Shown here: one piece after another, positions 8,737 through 17,629 of the stretch
Layout of the letters: each line of letters opens with the position of its first letter
Position numbering within the stretch: position 1 is the first letter of the stretch
From: Planctomycetota bacterium
GTDB taxonomy: Bacteria > Planctomycetota > Planctomycetia > Planctomycetales > Planctomycetaceae
NCBI GenBank assembly: GCA_022600195.1
Contig: JAHZKX010000076.1
Span: 62,001-126,000, forward strand
Direction of reading: 5' to 3'
Length of the DNA: 64,000 nucleotides
The notes under the pieces: generated by a model
Database searches by the model: none
Told to the model about the DNA's origin: nothing
Seen by the model: the letters and a program-made list of their open reading frames with translations, nothing else
Position numbers and translations under genes: made by a program

Positions 8737-9381
8737 TTAGAAAGGCAATCTCGTTGCCTGTTCAAGCCCCGTTTCACGCAGGAGTTCAAAATACTGTTCT
8801 GGCGTATTAATATTCTGCAATCCCTGTAATTGTGGATCAACTTCACGTAGCTCCTCTGCATCGAGAAAACAGGCATTGACCTTGTTTGCCAGATCTATGG
8901 GACGTCGTTGATTTAAACTGATTAAATGCTGAATCGATTCCACCAGAGATGTCCGATAAACGGCCGCCAGAGGGTGATACCATTTTCCCTCTCGAACCAT
9001 AACCAGTTGATTCTCGGCTAACGCTGATATGATCTTTGAAATAAATGAAACGTGAATCAGAGGTGTATCACAGCCCGAGACAAATGCAGCATCGCATTGA
9101 TCTTGCAGAGCAGCCAGCCCATGACCAATTGCCGAGAGAGCCCCTGCCCCCGATTCTTTGTCATGGATGACTCTAACGAACTCGGGCAGCTCGGGTAACT
9201 TTTGTCCTTGTGCTGCAATAACCATTACGGGCGAGACGACAGAAGAAACAATTCGTACAACTCTTGGTAACATTAATTCAGTGCCCAAAGGTAACAACGC
9301 CTTGGGATAATTCATGCGGGAACTTTCACCGCCGCACAGAATGATTCCACCAATTTTCAATTCTTTGTTTGTGTTTGACAT
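8737..9381 (-). CDS. mobA: MobA-like molybdenum cofactor guanylyltransferase
   Basis: This 214-residue nucleotidyltransferase should attach GMP to molybdopterin. The N-terminal signature GGIILCGGESSRMNYPKALL matches the NTP-transfer loop, with Lys binding the triphosphate. GCDTP further on carries the metal-binding Asp. Length fits MobA (about 190-215). No other molybdenum cofactor gene is within the window, so MobA rather than another cofactor transferase such as MocA-type is assigned by motif only. It diverges from the YkgJ-type gene with 72 bases between. Confidence 0.78.
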   Translation of the reverse strand: MSNTNKELKIGGIILCGGESSRMNYPKALLPLGTELMLPRVVRIVSSVVSPVMVIAAQGQKLPELPEFVRVIHDKESGAGALSAIGHGLAALQDQCDAAFVSGCDTPLIHVSFISKIISALAENQLVMVREGKWYHPLAAVYRTSLVESIQHLISLNQRRPIDLANKVNACFLDAEELREVDPQLQGLQNINTPEQYFELLRETGLEQATRLPF

Positions 9382-9453
9382 AATGCCACAGGTAACTTAC
9401 AAAATGAAATTCAAAATGACAGTCTCATACAATACATAGAAACGATCTGGAAT

Positions 9454-9885
9454 ATGAGTGATCAGAATTCTGAACAAATTCCCTGGTATCAGGATGGTTT
9501 ACAATTTAGCTGTACTCAATGTGGTAATTGTTGTACTGGTGACCCGGGTGTTGTTTGGGTAGATGAGACAGAAATCGAAGCTATTTCAGAACTAACGGGA
9601 AAATCTACTGGCGAAATATTGTTAATGCACACGCGACTTTACGCGGGTCGACGATCATTAACTGAATTTGCAAATGGAGATTGTACTTTCTTCGACCCTG
9701 AAAAGAGAGGTTGCACAATTTATGAAGCGCGACCTAAGCAGTGCCGTACATGGCCTTTCTGGAGTTCGAATCTGGAAAGTAAAGCAAGTTGGGATGCACT
9801 TTCGCCTGAGTGTCCAGGTGCAGGAAAAGGAGCGTTTATCAGTTTAGAAGAGATTCAAAAACGTGTTGAGCAAACGGACTTATAA
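9454..9885 (+). CDS. YkgJ-family cysteine-cluster protein
   Basis: This 143-residue soluble protein has the family's CTQCGNCC cluster near residues 21-28, followed by the later Cys residues of the C-x-F-x(6)-C-x-IYExRPxxCRxWPFW pattern. Families with this pattern are thought to bind zinc or an iron-sulfur cluster, and their substrate is unknown. Its divergent neighbour is mobA, and coregulation from the 72-base gap is possible. The ribosome binding site is weak. Confidence 0.82.
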   Translation: MSDQNSEQIPWYQDGLQFSCTQCGNCCTGDPGVVWVDETEIEAISELTGKSTGEILLMHTRLYAGRRSLTEFANGDCTFFDPEKRGCTIYEARPKQCRTWPFWSSNLESKASWDALSPECPGAGKGAFISLEEIQKRVEQTDL

Positions 9886-10356
9886 GTTCTCTTCCAAAAC
9901 CTGTTAAAATCTTTCTGGCTCCGATTTGATTTTGCAAATCATTTATTGATTCAACTGATACGTCTCACGGTATCAAAAAGATTTCAGTGTTCTAATCCGT
10001 AGCTATGGCGACACATCTCAAACCAAAAGCGAATCAATTTCGTTTATTAAGTATCGATTTATAAAGGATTTGGAGCGCTCAATTACTTTAAAACCAGCTC
10101 TCCACCTCCCCTTTTCCAAATTTCGTTAGAAGTTTGTAAAAAAATCCTGAAAAACAGAATCAGTCCTTTTTAGACGACAATCATCGTTCAGATCTGATCT
10201 CTATACAACGCCTTTAATATCCTCTATCTCTTTAATAAGTATTGCCTTACAGCATTTCTATTTTAATCGATCCTGATCGAATATTCGATTGACCTGAAAT
10301 GTAAGACTTACTTTTTTCACATCAGATATTGCCTGAGAGCCTTCTGTTTAAGGCTT
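9886..10356. other. non-coding region upstream of the HU-like gene
   Basis: About 470 AT-rich bases without a credible open frame. I see no tRNA or ncRNA fold. It leads into the palindrome and promoter at 10357-10403. Confidence 0.5.
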
Positions 10357-10371
10357 CCGATCTAAGATCGG
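10357..10371. promoter_or_regulatory. 15-bp palindrome, possible operator of the HU-like gene
   Basis: CCGATCTAAGATCGG is a perfect 7-bp inverted repeat around one central base. It ends 2 bases before the -35 box of the promoter at 10374, a position typical of an activator or repressor site. The protein that would bind it is unknown. Confidence 0.5.
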
Positions 10372-10373
10372 TA

Positions 10374-10403
10374 TTGACTTACTGTTCAATTGTGGGAAAT
10401 AAT
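10374..10403 (+). promoter_or_regulatory. sigma70-type promoter of the HU-like gene
   Basis: TTGACT (10374-10379) and AATAAT (10398-10403) are separated by 18 bases. Transcription would start near 10410, giving a leader of about 100 bases before the GTG at 10512. That leader can form two small hairpins: TGTAA-CCCA-TTACA at 10423-10436 and CGGAC...GTCCG at 10462-10481. Confidence 0.6.
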
Positions 10404-10511
10404 CTACCATGACACTAAGTCGTGTAACCCATTACAGTTGAGACGGCTCTGTATTGCCCCACGGACGGGCGTAGCTGTCCGACGGCTTCTCAGAATTGGG
10501 AGAACCCAGTC

Positions 10512-10955
10512 GTGACGAAAAAAGAGATTGTCAAAGTGATTTCGGAAGAGATTGGTCTGACGCAACTCAAAACAAAAGAGATTGTGCAAAAAACGTTTGA
10601 TGCGATTGTTGATACCCTTGTCACAGACAAGCGCATCGAACTCCGCAACTTTGGCGTATTTGAAGTCAAAAAGCGGGCAGCTCGAAAGGCAAGGAATCCA
10701 CGCACAGGAGAGCGGGTCGATGTAGAAGAAAAATACGTCGTAACGTTTAAACCTGGAAAGGAAATGGAAAAACGAGTGCGCGACTTGGAAGAGGAAGCTG
10801 CCAGACTTAAGGCTGCTGCTTCACAACCACAGGCGGGTCCAGCTGCGTCACAAACGCAGCAAACTCCACCAGCGGCTTCTCAAGGTCCAGGTTCTACGAC
10901 AGGCTCTCCGCAAGTAGGAACTTATAATAACAGTTCCTATACTTCGGGACCGTAG
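10512..10955 (+). CDS. HU/IHF-family DNA-binding protein with long Ala/Gln/Pro tail
   Basis: The first ~90 residues match the histone-like HU/IHF fold: [10 protein letters not shown] start, the LRNFGVFEV beta segment, and the DNA-binding arm ARNPRTGE, which contains the conserved Pro that intercalates in bent DNA. HU proteins usually stop near 90-100 residues. This one has 147: a short charged helix (about residues 90-105) and a low-complexity Ala/Gln/Ser/Pro tail. GTG start with GGGAG 9 bases upstream. It likely shapes the nucleoid; the tail could drive self-association or protein contacts, which is inference. Confidence 0.88.
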   Translation: MTKKEIVKVISEEIGLTQLKTKEIVQKTFDAIVDTLVTDKRIELRNFGVFEVKKRAARKARNPRTGERVDVEEKYVVTFKPGKEMEKRVRDLEEEAARLKAAASQPQAGPAASQTQQTPPAASQGPGSTTGSPQVGTYNNSSYTSGP

Positions 10956-11017
10956 CACTCTCCTTAAACCTGTTTCCTGAAGAGATTAATGTGATTAGAA
11001 CGGGTATAAACCTTCTC

Positions 11018-11063
11018 AGGGCCGGTCTGTTTTGAATGTACACAAACAGTCCGGCCTTTTTCT
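11018..11063 (+). terminator. intrinsic terminator after the HU-like gene
   Basis: A stem of about 14 pairs (arms from 11018 and from 11045, with one T-T mismatch) closes an 11-base loop and is followed by TTTTT. Confidence 0.82.
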
Positions 11064-11064
11064 C

Positions 11065-11412
11065 GTCTCGAAATACTCATTTCTCTTAAAGTGAACTTTT
11101 GTTCTGTAATTACTATGAATTGTTCTCGCTCATCTCTCGTAATCACACCCGATAAGTTGAATTATCAAAATAATTAGAATAATCCGCATTTTTTACCAAA
11201 GTCCCCTGATCTGATCGTCGATAAAACGATCTAGAGAAGATTAAATGCGGTGTTTATAATCCAGCCTCTTCAACCTCCTCTCTTGATTACATTTCAGCAC
11301 TTTAACCCCTTCGATATCGGTTTGATGCCTTTCATTCAATGGTTTGAATTAAGGGATCGATGCCTGGGATCAACACCAGCAAATATGGCACAACCATATC
11401 ATGGAGAAAAAA
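11065..11412. other. intergenic stretch without recognised elements
   Basis: No gene is supported here. The stretch holds the promoter region of the small lipoprotein gene, but I could not pick a reliable -35/-10 pair. Confidence 0.4.
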
Positions 11413-11631
11413 ATGCGTAAGTTCCTATTGGCCAGCATGTTAATCGCATTATCACTAACACAGGTCGGATGCGTGGTTCCCATCTATTCCTCATCGAGGG
11501 ATGATCGTGCTCGTCAATTGATATTCCAATCAGAAAGTATGCGACATATTCCCAAAATCTGGGAACGCATCTGGGGACTGGATATGCCAGATGTTGCAAC
11601 CCCCTATCGGACACACGGTGGAGTGATTTAA
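11413..11631 (+). CDS. very small lipoprotein with conserved-looking C-terminus
   Basis: This is a 72-residue predicted lipoprotein. The signal peptide ends in LTQVGC, so Cys20 should be lipidated. The mature part is only about 52 residues and ends in IWGLDMPDVATPYRTHGGVI. I recall similar endings in other planctomycete proteins but cannot verify it. ATG 11413 has GGAG 6-7 bases upstream; the ATG at 11401 is part of that ribosome binding region. The function is unknown. A strong terminator follows at 11716. Confidence 0.7.
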   Translation: MRKFLLASMLIALSLTQVGCVVPIYSSSRDDRARQLIFQSESMRHIPKIWERIWGLDMPDVATPYRTHGGVI

Positions 11632-11715
11632 TCACTCAGACTTGAATTCGATCACCATTTGGAAATAAATGGAATCCTGCGTTATATTGAAAATCGTAAA
11701 CAGTGAAGCATTCAT

Positions 11716-11755
11716 AAGCTGTCGAAATCACCATTTCGGCAGCTTTCTGCTTTTA
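11716..11755 (+). terminator. intrinsic terminator after the small lipoprotein gene
   Basis: A 13-pair stem (11716-11728 with 11732-11744, one G-U pair) with a 3- to 4-base loop is followed by a T-rich tail. It lies 85 bases behind the stop codon. Confidence 0.75.
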
Positions 11756-11957
11756 TCGATTCTGTTTCAATAGCACTCTTACTGGTTCTTGCAAAGTGTG
11801 CACGCTAAGATGAGATCCAGTGGATCCTGAGTGGTCTCTTCACAGTGCATTGAATCTGCGACCGACCTCAACGTTGCCGTAATGATTGCACTTCTTCCTG
11901 TTAGTACAATTGATATAACGAGCATGTGGCCTCCTGGCTACAACGGACGATACCCCG

Positions 11958-12899
11958 ATGAACGCCCCTACTCAAACGGATCTCTTAGCAGTTACGCTGA
12001 ACCGTCTGCATCTGAAAAACCCGATCCTAGTCGCATCTGGCACATTTGGATATGCTCGTGAGATGCAGCCATTTCTTGATTTTTCCAGGCTGGGTGGCAT
12101 TATCCCCAAGACGATTACCACAGAACCTCGAATCGGAAATCCCCCGCCACGAACGATTGAAACCAGCGCAGGACTGTTAAATTCGATCGGCCTGGATAAT
12201 GATGGAATTGATCTGTTTCTCGAGAAGCATCTTCATTACCTCGCTTCGCTTGATACGGCTTTAATTGTCAATATCGCAGGCCGTAACATCGATGAAATGG
12301 CAGAGATGGCATCCAGGCTCGATGCTTTTCAAAATCAGATTACCGCTCTGGAATTAAATATCTCATGCCCGAACGTCAGTGGAGGCGTTGATTACGGTAC
12401 ACAACCCGAGTTGACAGAAAAAATGATTCAACAAGTGACAGAGAGTTGTCAACTACCTGTAATCGCAAAATTGACACCTAATGTGACCAATGTCGTCGAG
12501 ATTGCTCAAGCTGCTTCACAAGGGGGAGCGGACGCTGTCTCGCTTATCAATACTGTTCAGGGCACAGCCATAGACTGGCGACGCAGAAAGCCTGTTTTAG
12601 GAGGAGTATTCGGCGGCCTGAGTGGTCCCGCTATTAAACCAGTCGCATTACGAGTCGTCTGTCAAGTTGCGCGAGAGGTAGATATTCCGATTATTGGTGT
12701 GGGTGGAATTTCCAATATCGATGATGTAATGGAATTCATAGTCGCAGGTGCCTCTGCCGTGCAAATTGGTACGGCAAATTTTTATAATCCTGGTCTGGCA
12801 ACACAATTAGTCGGAGAACTGGAACAGATTCTTCTTGAAGAAAAATGTTCACAAGTGAGTGAACTAGTGGGGTCTCTCGTCTATCCCAAAAAGAATTAA
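11958..12899 (+). CDS. pyrD: PyrD: dihydroorotate dehydrogenase, class 1B-like
   Basis: This 313-residue FMN enzyme oxidises dihydroorotate to orotate in pyrimidine synthesis. The barrel shows [13 protein letters not shown] near the N-terminus, the active-site loop [10 protein letters not shown] with the class 1 catalytic Cys, and IIGVGGI and QIGTANFY phosphate-binding segments at the C-terminal end. Sequence style and length match the cytosolic catalytic subunit that usually works with an electron-transfer subunit (PyrK), which is not adjacent. The next gene, trpS, follows after 76 bases on the same strand. Confidence 0.92.
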   Translation: MNAPTQTDLLAVTLNRLHLKNPILVASGTFGYAREMQPFLDFSRLGGIIPKTITTEPRIGNPPPRTIETSAGLLNSIGLDNDGIDLFLEKHLHYLASLDTALIVNIAGRNIDEMAEMASRLDAFQNQITALELNISCPNVSGGVDYGTQPELTEKMIQQVTESCQLPVIAKLTPNVTNVVEIAQAASQGGADAVSLINTVQGTAIDWRRRKPVLGGVFGGLSGPAIKPVALRVVCQVAREVDIPIIGVGGISNIDDVMEFIVAGASAVQIGTANFYNPGLATQLVGELEQILLEEKCSQVSELVGSLVYPKKN

Positions 12900-12975
12900 T
12901 CGCCAGACAGATCTCATTTTCACTGACTCACTTTCAATCAACAAAAGATTTTATCCAGATAAAGAGAACCGACTC

Positions 12976-13956
12976 ATGCGAGTGTTATCGGGAATACAAC
13001 CAACGGGCCGCTTTCACTGGGGCAATTACTTCGGCGCGATCAAACAATATATCGATCTGCAGGATAACGAGCAGGCCTTTTATTTCATCGCTGATTTACA
13101 CGCCTTAACCACAATTCGAAATGCAGATCGTCTGCGACAGAATACTCTGGAAGCCGCCATTGATCTGCTGGCTTTGGGGCTCGATCCCAAACAGGCAACC
13201 CTGTTCCGGCAATCTGATGTACCTGAAATCACAGATTTGACCTGGATTCTCATGACCATCACTCAAATGAGCCTCCTGGAAAAATGTCATGCTTACAAAG
13301 ACAAAAAAGAAAAAGGCATTGCCGCCGATGCAGGACTGTTTACTTACCCTGTTTTAATGGCGGCTGATATTTTGTTGTATGACAGTGACATGGTTCCCGT
13401 AGGACAAGACCAAATTCAACATGTGGAAGTCACGCGAGATTTGGCACAGCGATTCAACAACCTCTTTGGGGAAACGCTGACTCTCCCCAAATCAAGTGTC
13501 TTGGATACTTCCGCGAAAGTGCCAGGAATTGATGGCGAAAAAATGTCAAAGAGTTATCGCAATGTCATTGAAATTTTTGAAGATCCTAAGAAACAGCGCA
13601 AAAAGATCATGTCGATTAAAACAGATTCTGCAACGCTCGAAGATCCAAAAGACCCGGATTCCTGTTCGGTATTCGCCTTATACAAACTGTTTGCTGATGA
13701 AACCCAGCAAACAGAATTAGCAGCACGATACCGAGCGGGGGGAATGGGTTACGGGGAAGCGAAACAAGCCGTACATGATGCCGCACTGGAATACTTCGGT
13801 CCAGCCAGAGAACGCAGGACAGAACTGTCTTCAGACACTGACACCTTGAACGATATTCTTGCTGAAGGAGCACTCAAGGCCAGAGAAAAGGGCAAAGAAG
13901 TTCTCGAGCGTGTACAATCGGCCTGTGGTCTGGGAACGGCACGTCTCTCAAAGTGA
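12976..13956 (+). CDS. trpS: TrpS: tryptophanyl-tRNA synthetase
   Basis: This 326-residue class I synthetase charges tRNA-Trp. The HIGH-like signature is PTGRFHWGN (residues 9-17) and the KMSKS loop is [10 protein letters not shown]. Length matches the bacterial enzyme. No T-box or leader peptide is visible in the 76-base gap to pyrD. The next gene begins 10 bases downstream. Confidence 0.95.
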   Translation: MRVLSGIQPTGRFHWGNYFGAIKQYIDLQDNEQAFYFIADLHALTTIRNADRLRQNTLEAAIDLLALGLDPKQATLFRQSDVPEITDLTWILMTITQMSLLEKCHAYKDKKEKGIAADAGLFTYPVLMAADILLYDSDMVPVGQDQIQHVEVTRDLAQRFNNLFGETLTLPKSSVLDTSAKVPGIDGEKMSKSYRNVIEIFEDPKKQRKKIMSIKTDSATLEDPKDPDSCSVFALYKLFADETQQTELAARYRAGGMGYGEAKQAVHDAALEYFGPARERRTELSSDTDTLNDILAEGALKAREKGKEVLERVQSACGLGTARLSK

Positions 13957-13966
13957 AACCAATCCC

Positions 13967-14626
13967 ATGACCGACCAACCTTCAGAGCTCAGTCCAAGCC
14001 CGTCGAATTTCAAAACCGGATACATTCAATGGCTGATTGTATCAGCGGTTCTCATCACTGCCCTGTCTCTCCTTGCCGTACATTTGCCCGAACGCCTGAA
14101 ACTGCTCCTTGTTTATGCAGTTGTGTACGGTTTAATTTCTGGTGGCGTATTGACAACCTTTGCAGTAAAGTTTGGATTATCTATCAATAAGACAATCATT
14201 CTGGCGATTGTTTGTTTAGTCATCTTAGGTCAATCTTTAATCTTGTATCTTTCGCACCAGAGATTCAAGGAAGCGACACTGAATCGATTTAAAACGGATC
14301 AGACTACGTTTGCCATTGATCGTATGTTTGCTACCGGAGAACCTCCGGAAGATCCCGAATCACGAAAAGAATTTGATCAGGTACTGAAACAGTATCAGGC
14401 GGCAAAGTTGGAACGCAAAGAGAAAGAACAAAATCTACTCAAGATTTCCTCTTATCTGCAACATCGCATTTCTAACATCACAAATCTGAAGACTCCCTGG
14501 CCTCAACTTTTCTGGATCATAGAATTATTATTCTGCTGTTTTTCAGCCATTTGGGCCAGCCGCCAGATAGAGCAATCTGAGTCTAAAAACAGTTCTTCAA
14601 GTGATAGCCCTGATGGAGAGAGTTGA
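13967..14626 (+). CDS. membrane protein of unknown function
   Basis: This 220-residue protein is not recognised. It has three hydrophobic segments in its first half (about residues 18-38, 43-62 and 72-90), a charged helical stretch of about 90 residues rich in Lys, Glu and Gln that could be a coiled coil, and a last hydrophobic segment near the C-terminus. I chose the ATG 10 bases after trpS; an earlier in-frame start would lie inside trpS. It is probably cotranscribed with trpS. Confidence 0.6.
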   Translation: MTDQPSELSPSPSNFKTGYIQWLIVSAVLITALSLLAVHLPERLKLLLVYAVVYGLISGGVLTTFAVKFGLSINKTIILAIVCLVILGQSLILYLSHQRFKEATLNRFKTDQTTFAIDRMFATGEPPEDPESRKEFDQVLKQYQAAKLERKEKEQNLLKISSYLQHRISNITNLKTPWPQLFWIIELLFCCFSAIWASRQIEQSESKNSSSSDSPDGES

Positions 14627-14713
14627 ACGAAGTCCGTTCTCTTGTTAGCTTGATATCTGGAGGGAATTTCGTTCCCTGACCTTCTACTGTCATAAAAGCC
14701 TAAAAAGGTTCTG

Positions 14714-17617
14714 ATGATGCCGGCTTCTTTTTTATATCAAACGGTCCTGTTTTTTCTGCTTCTATTTTCATTCGCGGGTTCAGCGAGCGCCAATGATTGG
14801 CCGATGTGGCGTCTGAATGCGCAGCGTTCCGCACACACAGAACAAAAGATTTCCGAATCGCTGCACGTTCAGTGGGTGCATCAATTACCTCGACTGGACC
14901 CTGCATTTAAAAATGCCCGTTTGCAATTTGACGCAGGCTATGAACCGATTGTCAAAAATGGATTCCTCTTTTATGGCTCATCCAGTACGAATTCTATCAC
15001 TGCCATTGATGTCAAAACCGGCAAGGAACGCTGGCGTTTCTTTACGAACGGTCCCATTCGTCTGGCTCCCGTGGCCTGGAAAAATTCCGTTCTGTTTGGA
15101 TCAGATGATGGCCATCTTTATTCGCTTTCTAGTCAAACTGGTGAACTGCAATGGAAATTCCAGGCGGTTCCTTCAAGTCGTCTGATTCTGGGAAATCGTC
15201 GTCTTGTCTCAGTCTGGCCTGTTCGGGGTGGTCCTGTGATTGAAGACGATACCATCTATTTTGCAGCAGGGGTCTGGCCTTTTGAGGGTGTCTTTATCTA
15301 TGCGCTCAATGCTGAATCTGGAGAGCAGCTCTGGGTGAATGATCGCCTGGGTTACCTTTACGGACAGCACCCCCATGCGGCGGAAGCCTTTGGTGGAGTA
15401 ACACCCCAGGGTTATCTACTCATCGCAGAAAAGGAATTAATTGTTCCTTGCGGGACAGCTTTTCCTGCCCGCCTCAATAAACAAACAGGAGAGCTCATTG
15501 AATTCAAACTCCCTAAAGCAGGTCGCAAACCGGGAGGTTGGTTCACCGCAGCAGGTAAGTCTGCACGACGAGGAGAAACAGAACTTTCCAAACCAGATTT
15601 GCAATTTGATCGCGACGTCAATTCTGCCCGACATGAGAATGGACTAAATTATGGCCCCGACGGGAAACGTGGTCTACGCCAACAGATTCAGGTGGGCCCC
15701 AGACAGATATCCTATCAAAGCCAACTCCCAGGAGTGGAGGGAACCATCTATTCTCTACTGGTGGCATCAAACCGCTTATTTGTGGTCACGCTCGAAGGAA
15801 ATCTCTACTGTCTGGGACCTGACAAAACTCAGCCTGCAACATATCAATCTCCTCTATTGAATCGCACGGAGGCGGTTCGCACTCAAGCTGCTGCTTCCAA
15901 AACAGCAACCGTGATTTCTGATCAAACGTCTGGAGGTGGTTATGTTTTTCTTGCCGGAATTCCCGATGAGAAGCTGATTGAAGATTTACTAACGAATAAA
16001 CATCTTCAAGTCATAGTTTTAGATACAGATTCAGACCAAATCGAGGAACTCCGCCAAACGTATTATGAAAAAGGATGGAATGCCTCTGAAATCTCTTTTC
16101 TGAATGGATCTTTGGCAGAATTCGAGCTACCTGCTTATTTTGCTCAACTGATGATTGCTCAGGAGCCACAACGAACAGGATTCGAATCAGTATCGCAACT
16201 GGTTTCAAAACTGTATCCCTCGATCAGGCCTTATGGAGGCGTTCTGCTAGTAAATTGCTCAGAATTATCGCATGCAAAACTGGCGAAGGAATTTCAAAAT
16301 TTATCTCAGGCTCAAATTTCACGCCGGGATGGTTACACGGTCATTAAAAAAGCTGGCCCCATCCCCGGTTCTACCAATTACACCGGAGGCTGGTCGAGCG
16401 CTGATGAACTGGTGAAAGCCCCCGTGGGCGTGCTGTGGTATGATGACAGTGTCGGACATTTCAAACGCGCTCCCCAACCTATGTTTGTCGACGGAGTCAT
16501 GATTTCACACTCGAAGTACTGGCAAGGGTACCCGGCTGGAATCCGTCCCCCCTACAAACTACTCGAAGCCCAGTTTTCCGATGTTTATACCGGTAGAACG
16601 CTCACTAAGAAACAAGCTCAAACGTGGGTGGATGAATTACCGACCAGAGACATCACAAAAAAACAACTCAGTCAATACCGGCCCCCTTATCAGAAAAATG
16701 ACTGGAGCCCCGCACCTCCTGTGATTGGAGAACGTACGAATCCCTTAACTGGTCAAACAGAACCTCGCGTCTTTCCCAAAAGTTATGGCTGTGATGGAGG
16801 CGTTGACTACAGCTATCTGTTTACAATGCGTTCCGGAACAGCCGCATTTTATGATAAACGTGTGGAGAGTGGTACGATTCATATCAGTGGCCCCCGCTCC
16901 GGCTGCACAAATAGTATTGTACCTGCGAACGGTTTGTTAAACGTACCCTACTATTTCCAGGGATGCACTTGCAGTTACCCGTTACCCGTGGGACTTTCCC
17001 TGATTTCAATGCCAGAAACGTACGAGCAATGGATGATCTGGGGCAAAAGTAACGTGAATAATATTCGGCGCGTCGGCTTGAACTTTGGTGCTCCCGGCGA
17101 TCGTAAAACAGATCGAGGTACACTCTGGCTGGATGTTCCCAGCGTGGGAGGCCCTTCGCCAAAACTCGATCTGGTCGTCAAACCCGAAACGATCCAACCA
17201 TTCTACCAGCATTCACTTTGGATTGAAGGGGGGCGTGGCTGGCCTTGGGTGGGTGCATCCGGAATTACCGGAGTCGAACGTATTTCACTGAAAAATGTGA
17301 AACCTGCTGAGTACACACTCAGACTCTATTTCAGTGAACCCGAATTTTCTGCTCCAGCACAACGTGTCTTCAGCGTCTCGATGAATGGCAAATCTCTGAT
17401 CAAAAATCTGGACATCTATCAGGAAGCACAATCTAGAAATCACATTATCGTGAGAGAATTTTCGCAAATCCCCCTTGATGGTAATCTCGATTTCACGTTT
17501 ACCCCTGGCACAGGAAAACCTCTGATTTGTGGTATCGAACTGATTGAGAAATCCCTTCCTCTGGATGACATCATCCAGCTAAGCATTCGTAAAGTGTCCG
17601 TTCATACAAAAGAATAA
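14714..17617 (+). CDS. secreted PQQ-propeller protein with inserted methyltransferase-like domain and malectin-like end
   Basis: This 967-residue protein has an N-terminal signal peptide and then PQQ-type beta-propeller repeats (for example WPMWRLNAQRS and GKERWRFFTNGPIRLAPVAW; blades to about residue 390). Residues about 400-545 look like a degenerate Rossmann-type SAM methyltransferase: a beta strand ending VLDTDSDQIEEL, then LNGSLAEFELPAYFAQL, then GGVLLVNCSEL. The propeller-type sequence resumes, and the last 130 residues resemble a malectin-like carbohydrate-binding domain (WIEGGRGWPWVGASGITGVER). AAGG lies 5 bases before the ATG. The role may be sensing or processing polysaccharide outside the cytoplasm; this is inference. 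Confidence 0.75.
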   Translation: MMPASFLYQTVLFFLLLFSFAGSASANDWPMWRLNAQRSAHTEQKISESLHVQWVHQLPRLDPAFKNARLQFDAGYEPIVKNGFLFYGSSSTNSITAIDVKTGKERWRFFTNGPIRLAPVAWKNSVLFGSDDGHLYSLSSQTGELQWKFQAVPSSRLILGNRRLVSVWPVRGGPVIEDDTIYFAAGVWPFEGVFIYALNAESGEQLWVNDRLGYLYGQHPHAAEAFGGVTPQGYLLIAEKELIVPCGTAFPARLNKQTGELIEFKLPKAGRKPGGWFTAAGKSARRGETELSKPDLQFDRDVNSARHENGLNYGPDGKRGLRQQIQVGPRQISYQSQLPGVEGTIYSLLVASNRLFVVTLEGNLYCLGPDKTQPATYQSPLLNRTEAVRTQAAASKTATVISDQTSGGGYVFLAGIPDEKLIEDLLTNKHLQVIVLDTDSDQIEELRQTYYEKGWNASEISFLNGSLAEFELPAYFAQLMIAQEPQRTGFESVSQLVSKLYPSIRPYGGVLLVNCSELSHAKLAKEFQNLSQAQISRRDGYTVIKKAGPIPGSTNYTGGWSSADELVKAPVGVLWYDDSVGHFKRAPQPMFVDGVMISHSKYWQGYPAGIRPPYKLLEAQFSDVYTGRTLTKKQAQTWVDELPTRDITKKQLSQYRPPYQKNDWSPAPPVIGERTNPLTGQTEPRVFPKSYGCDGGVDYSYLFTMRSGTAAFYDKRVESGTIHISGPRSGCTNSIVPANGLLNVPYYFQGCTCSYPLPVGLSLISMPETYEQWMIWGKSNVNNIRRVGLNFGAPGDRKTDRGTLWLDVPSVGGPSPKLDLVVKPETIQPFYQHSLWIEGGRGWPWVGASGITGVERISLKNVKPAEYTLRLYFSEPEFSAPAQRVFSVSMNGKSLIKNLDIYQEAQSRNHIIVREFSQIPLDGNLDFTFTPGTGKPLICGIELIEKSLPLDDIIQLSIRKVSVHTKE

Positions 17618-17629
17618 AACACACTCCCC

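Noticed and set aside
12900-12975. T-box or attenuator before trpS
   Set aside because: The 76-base gap has no T-box sequence, leader peptide or terminator-like hairpin.
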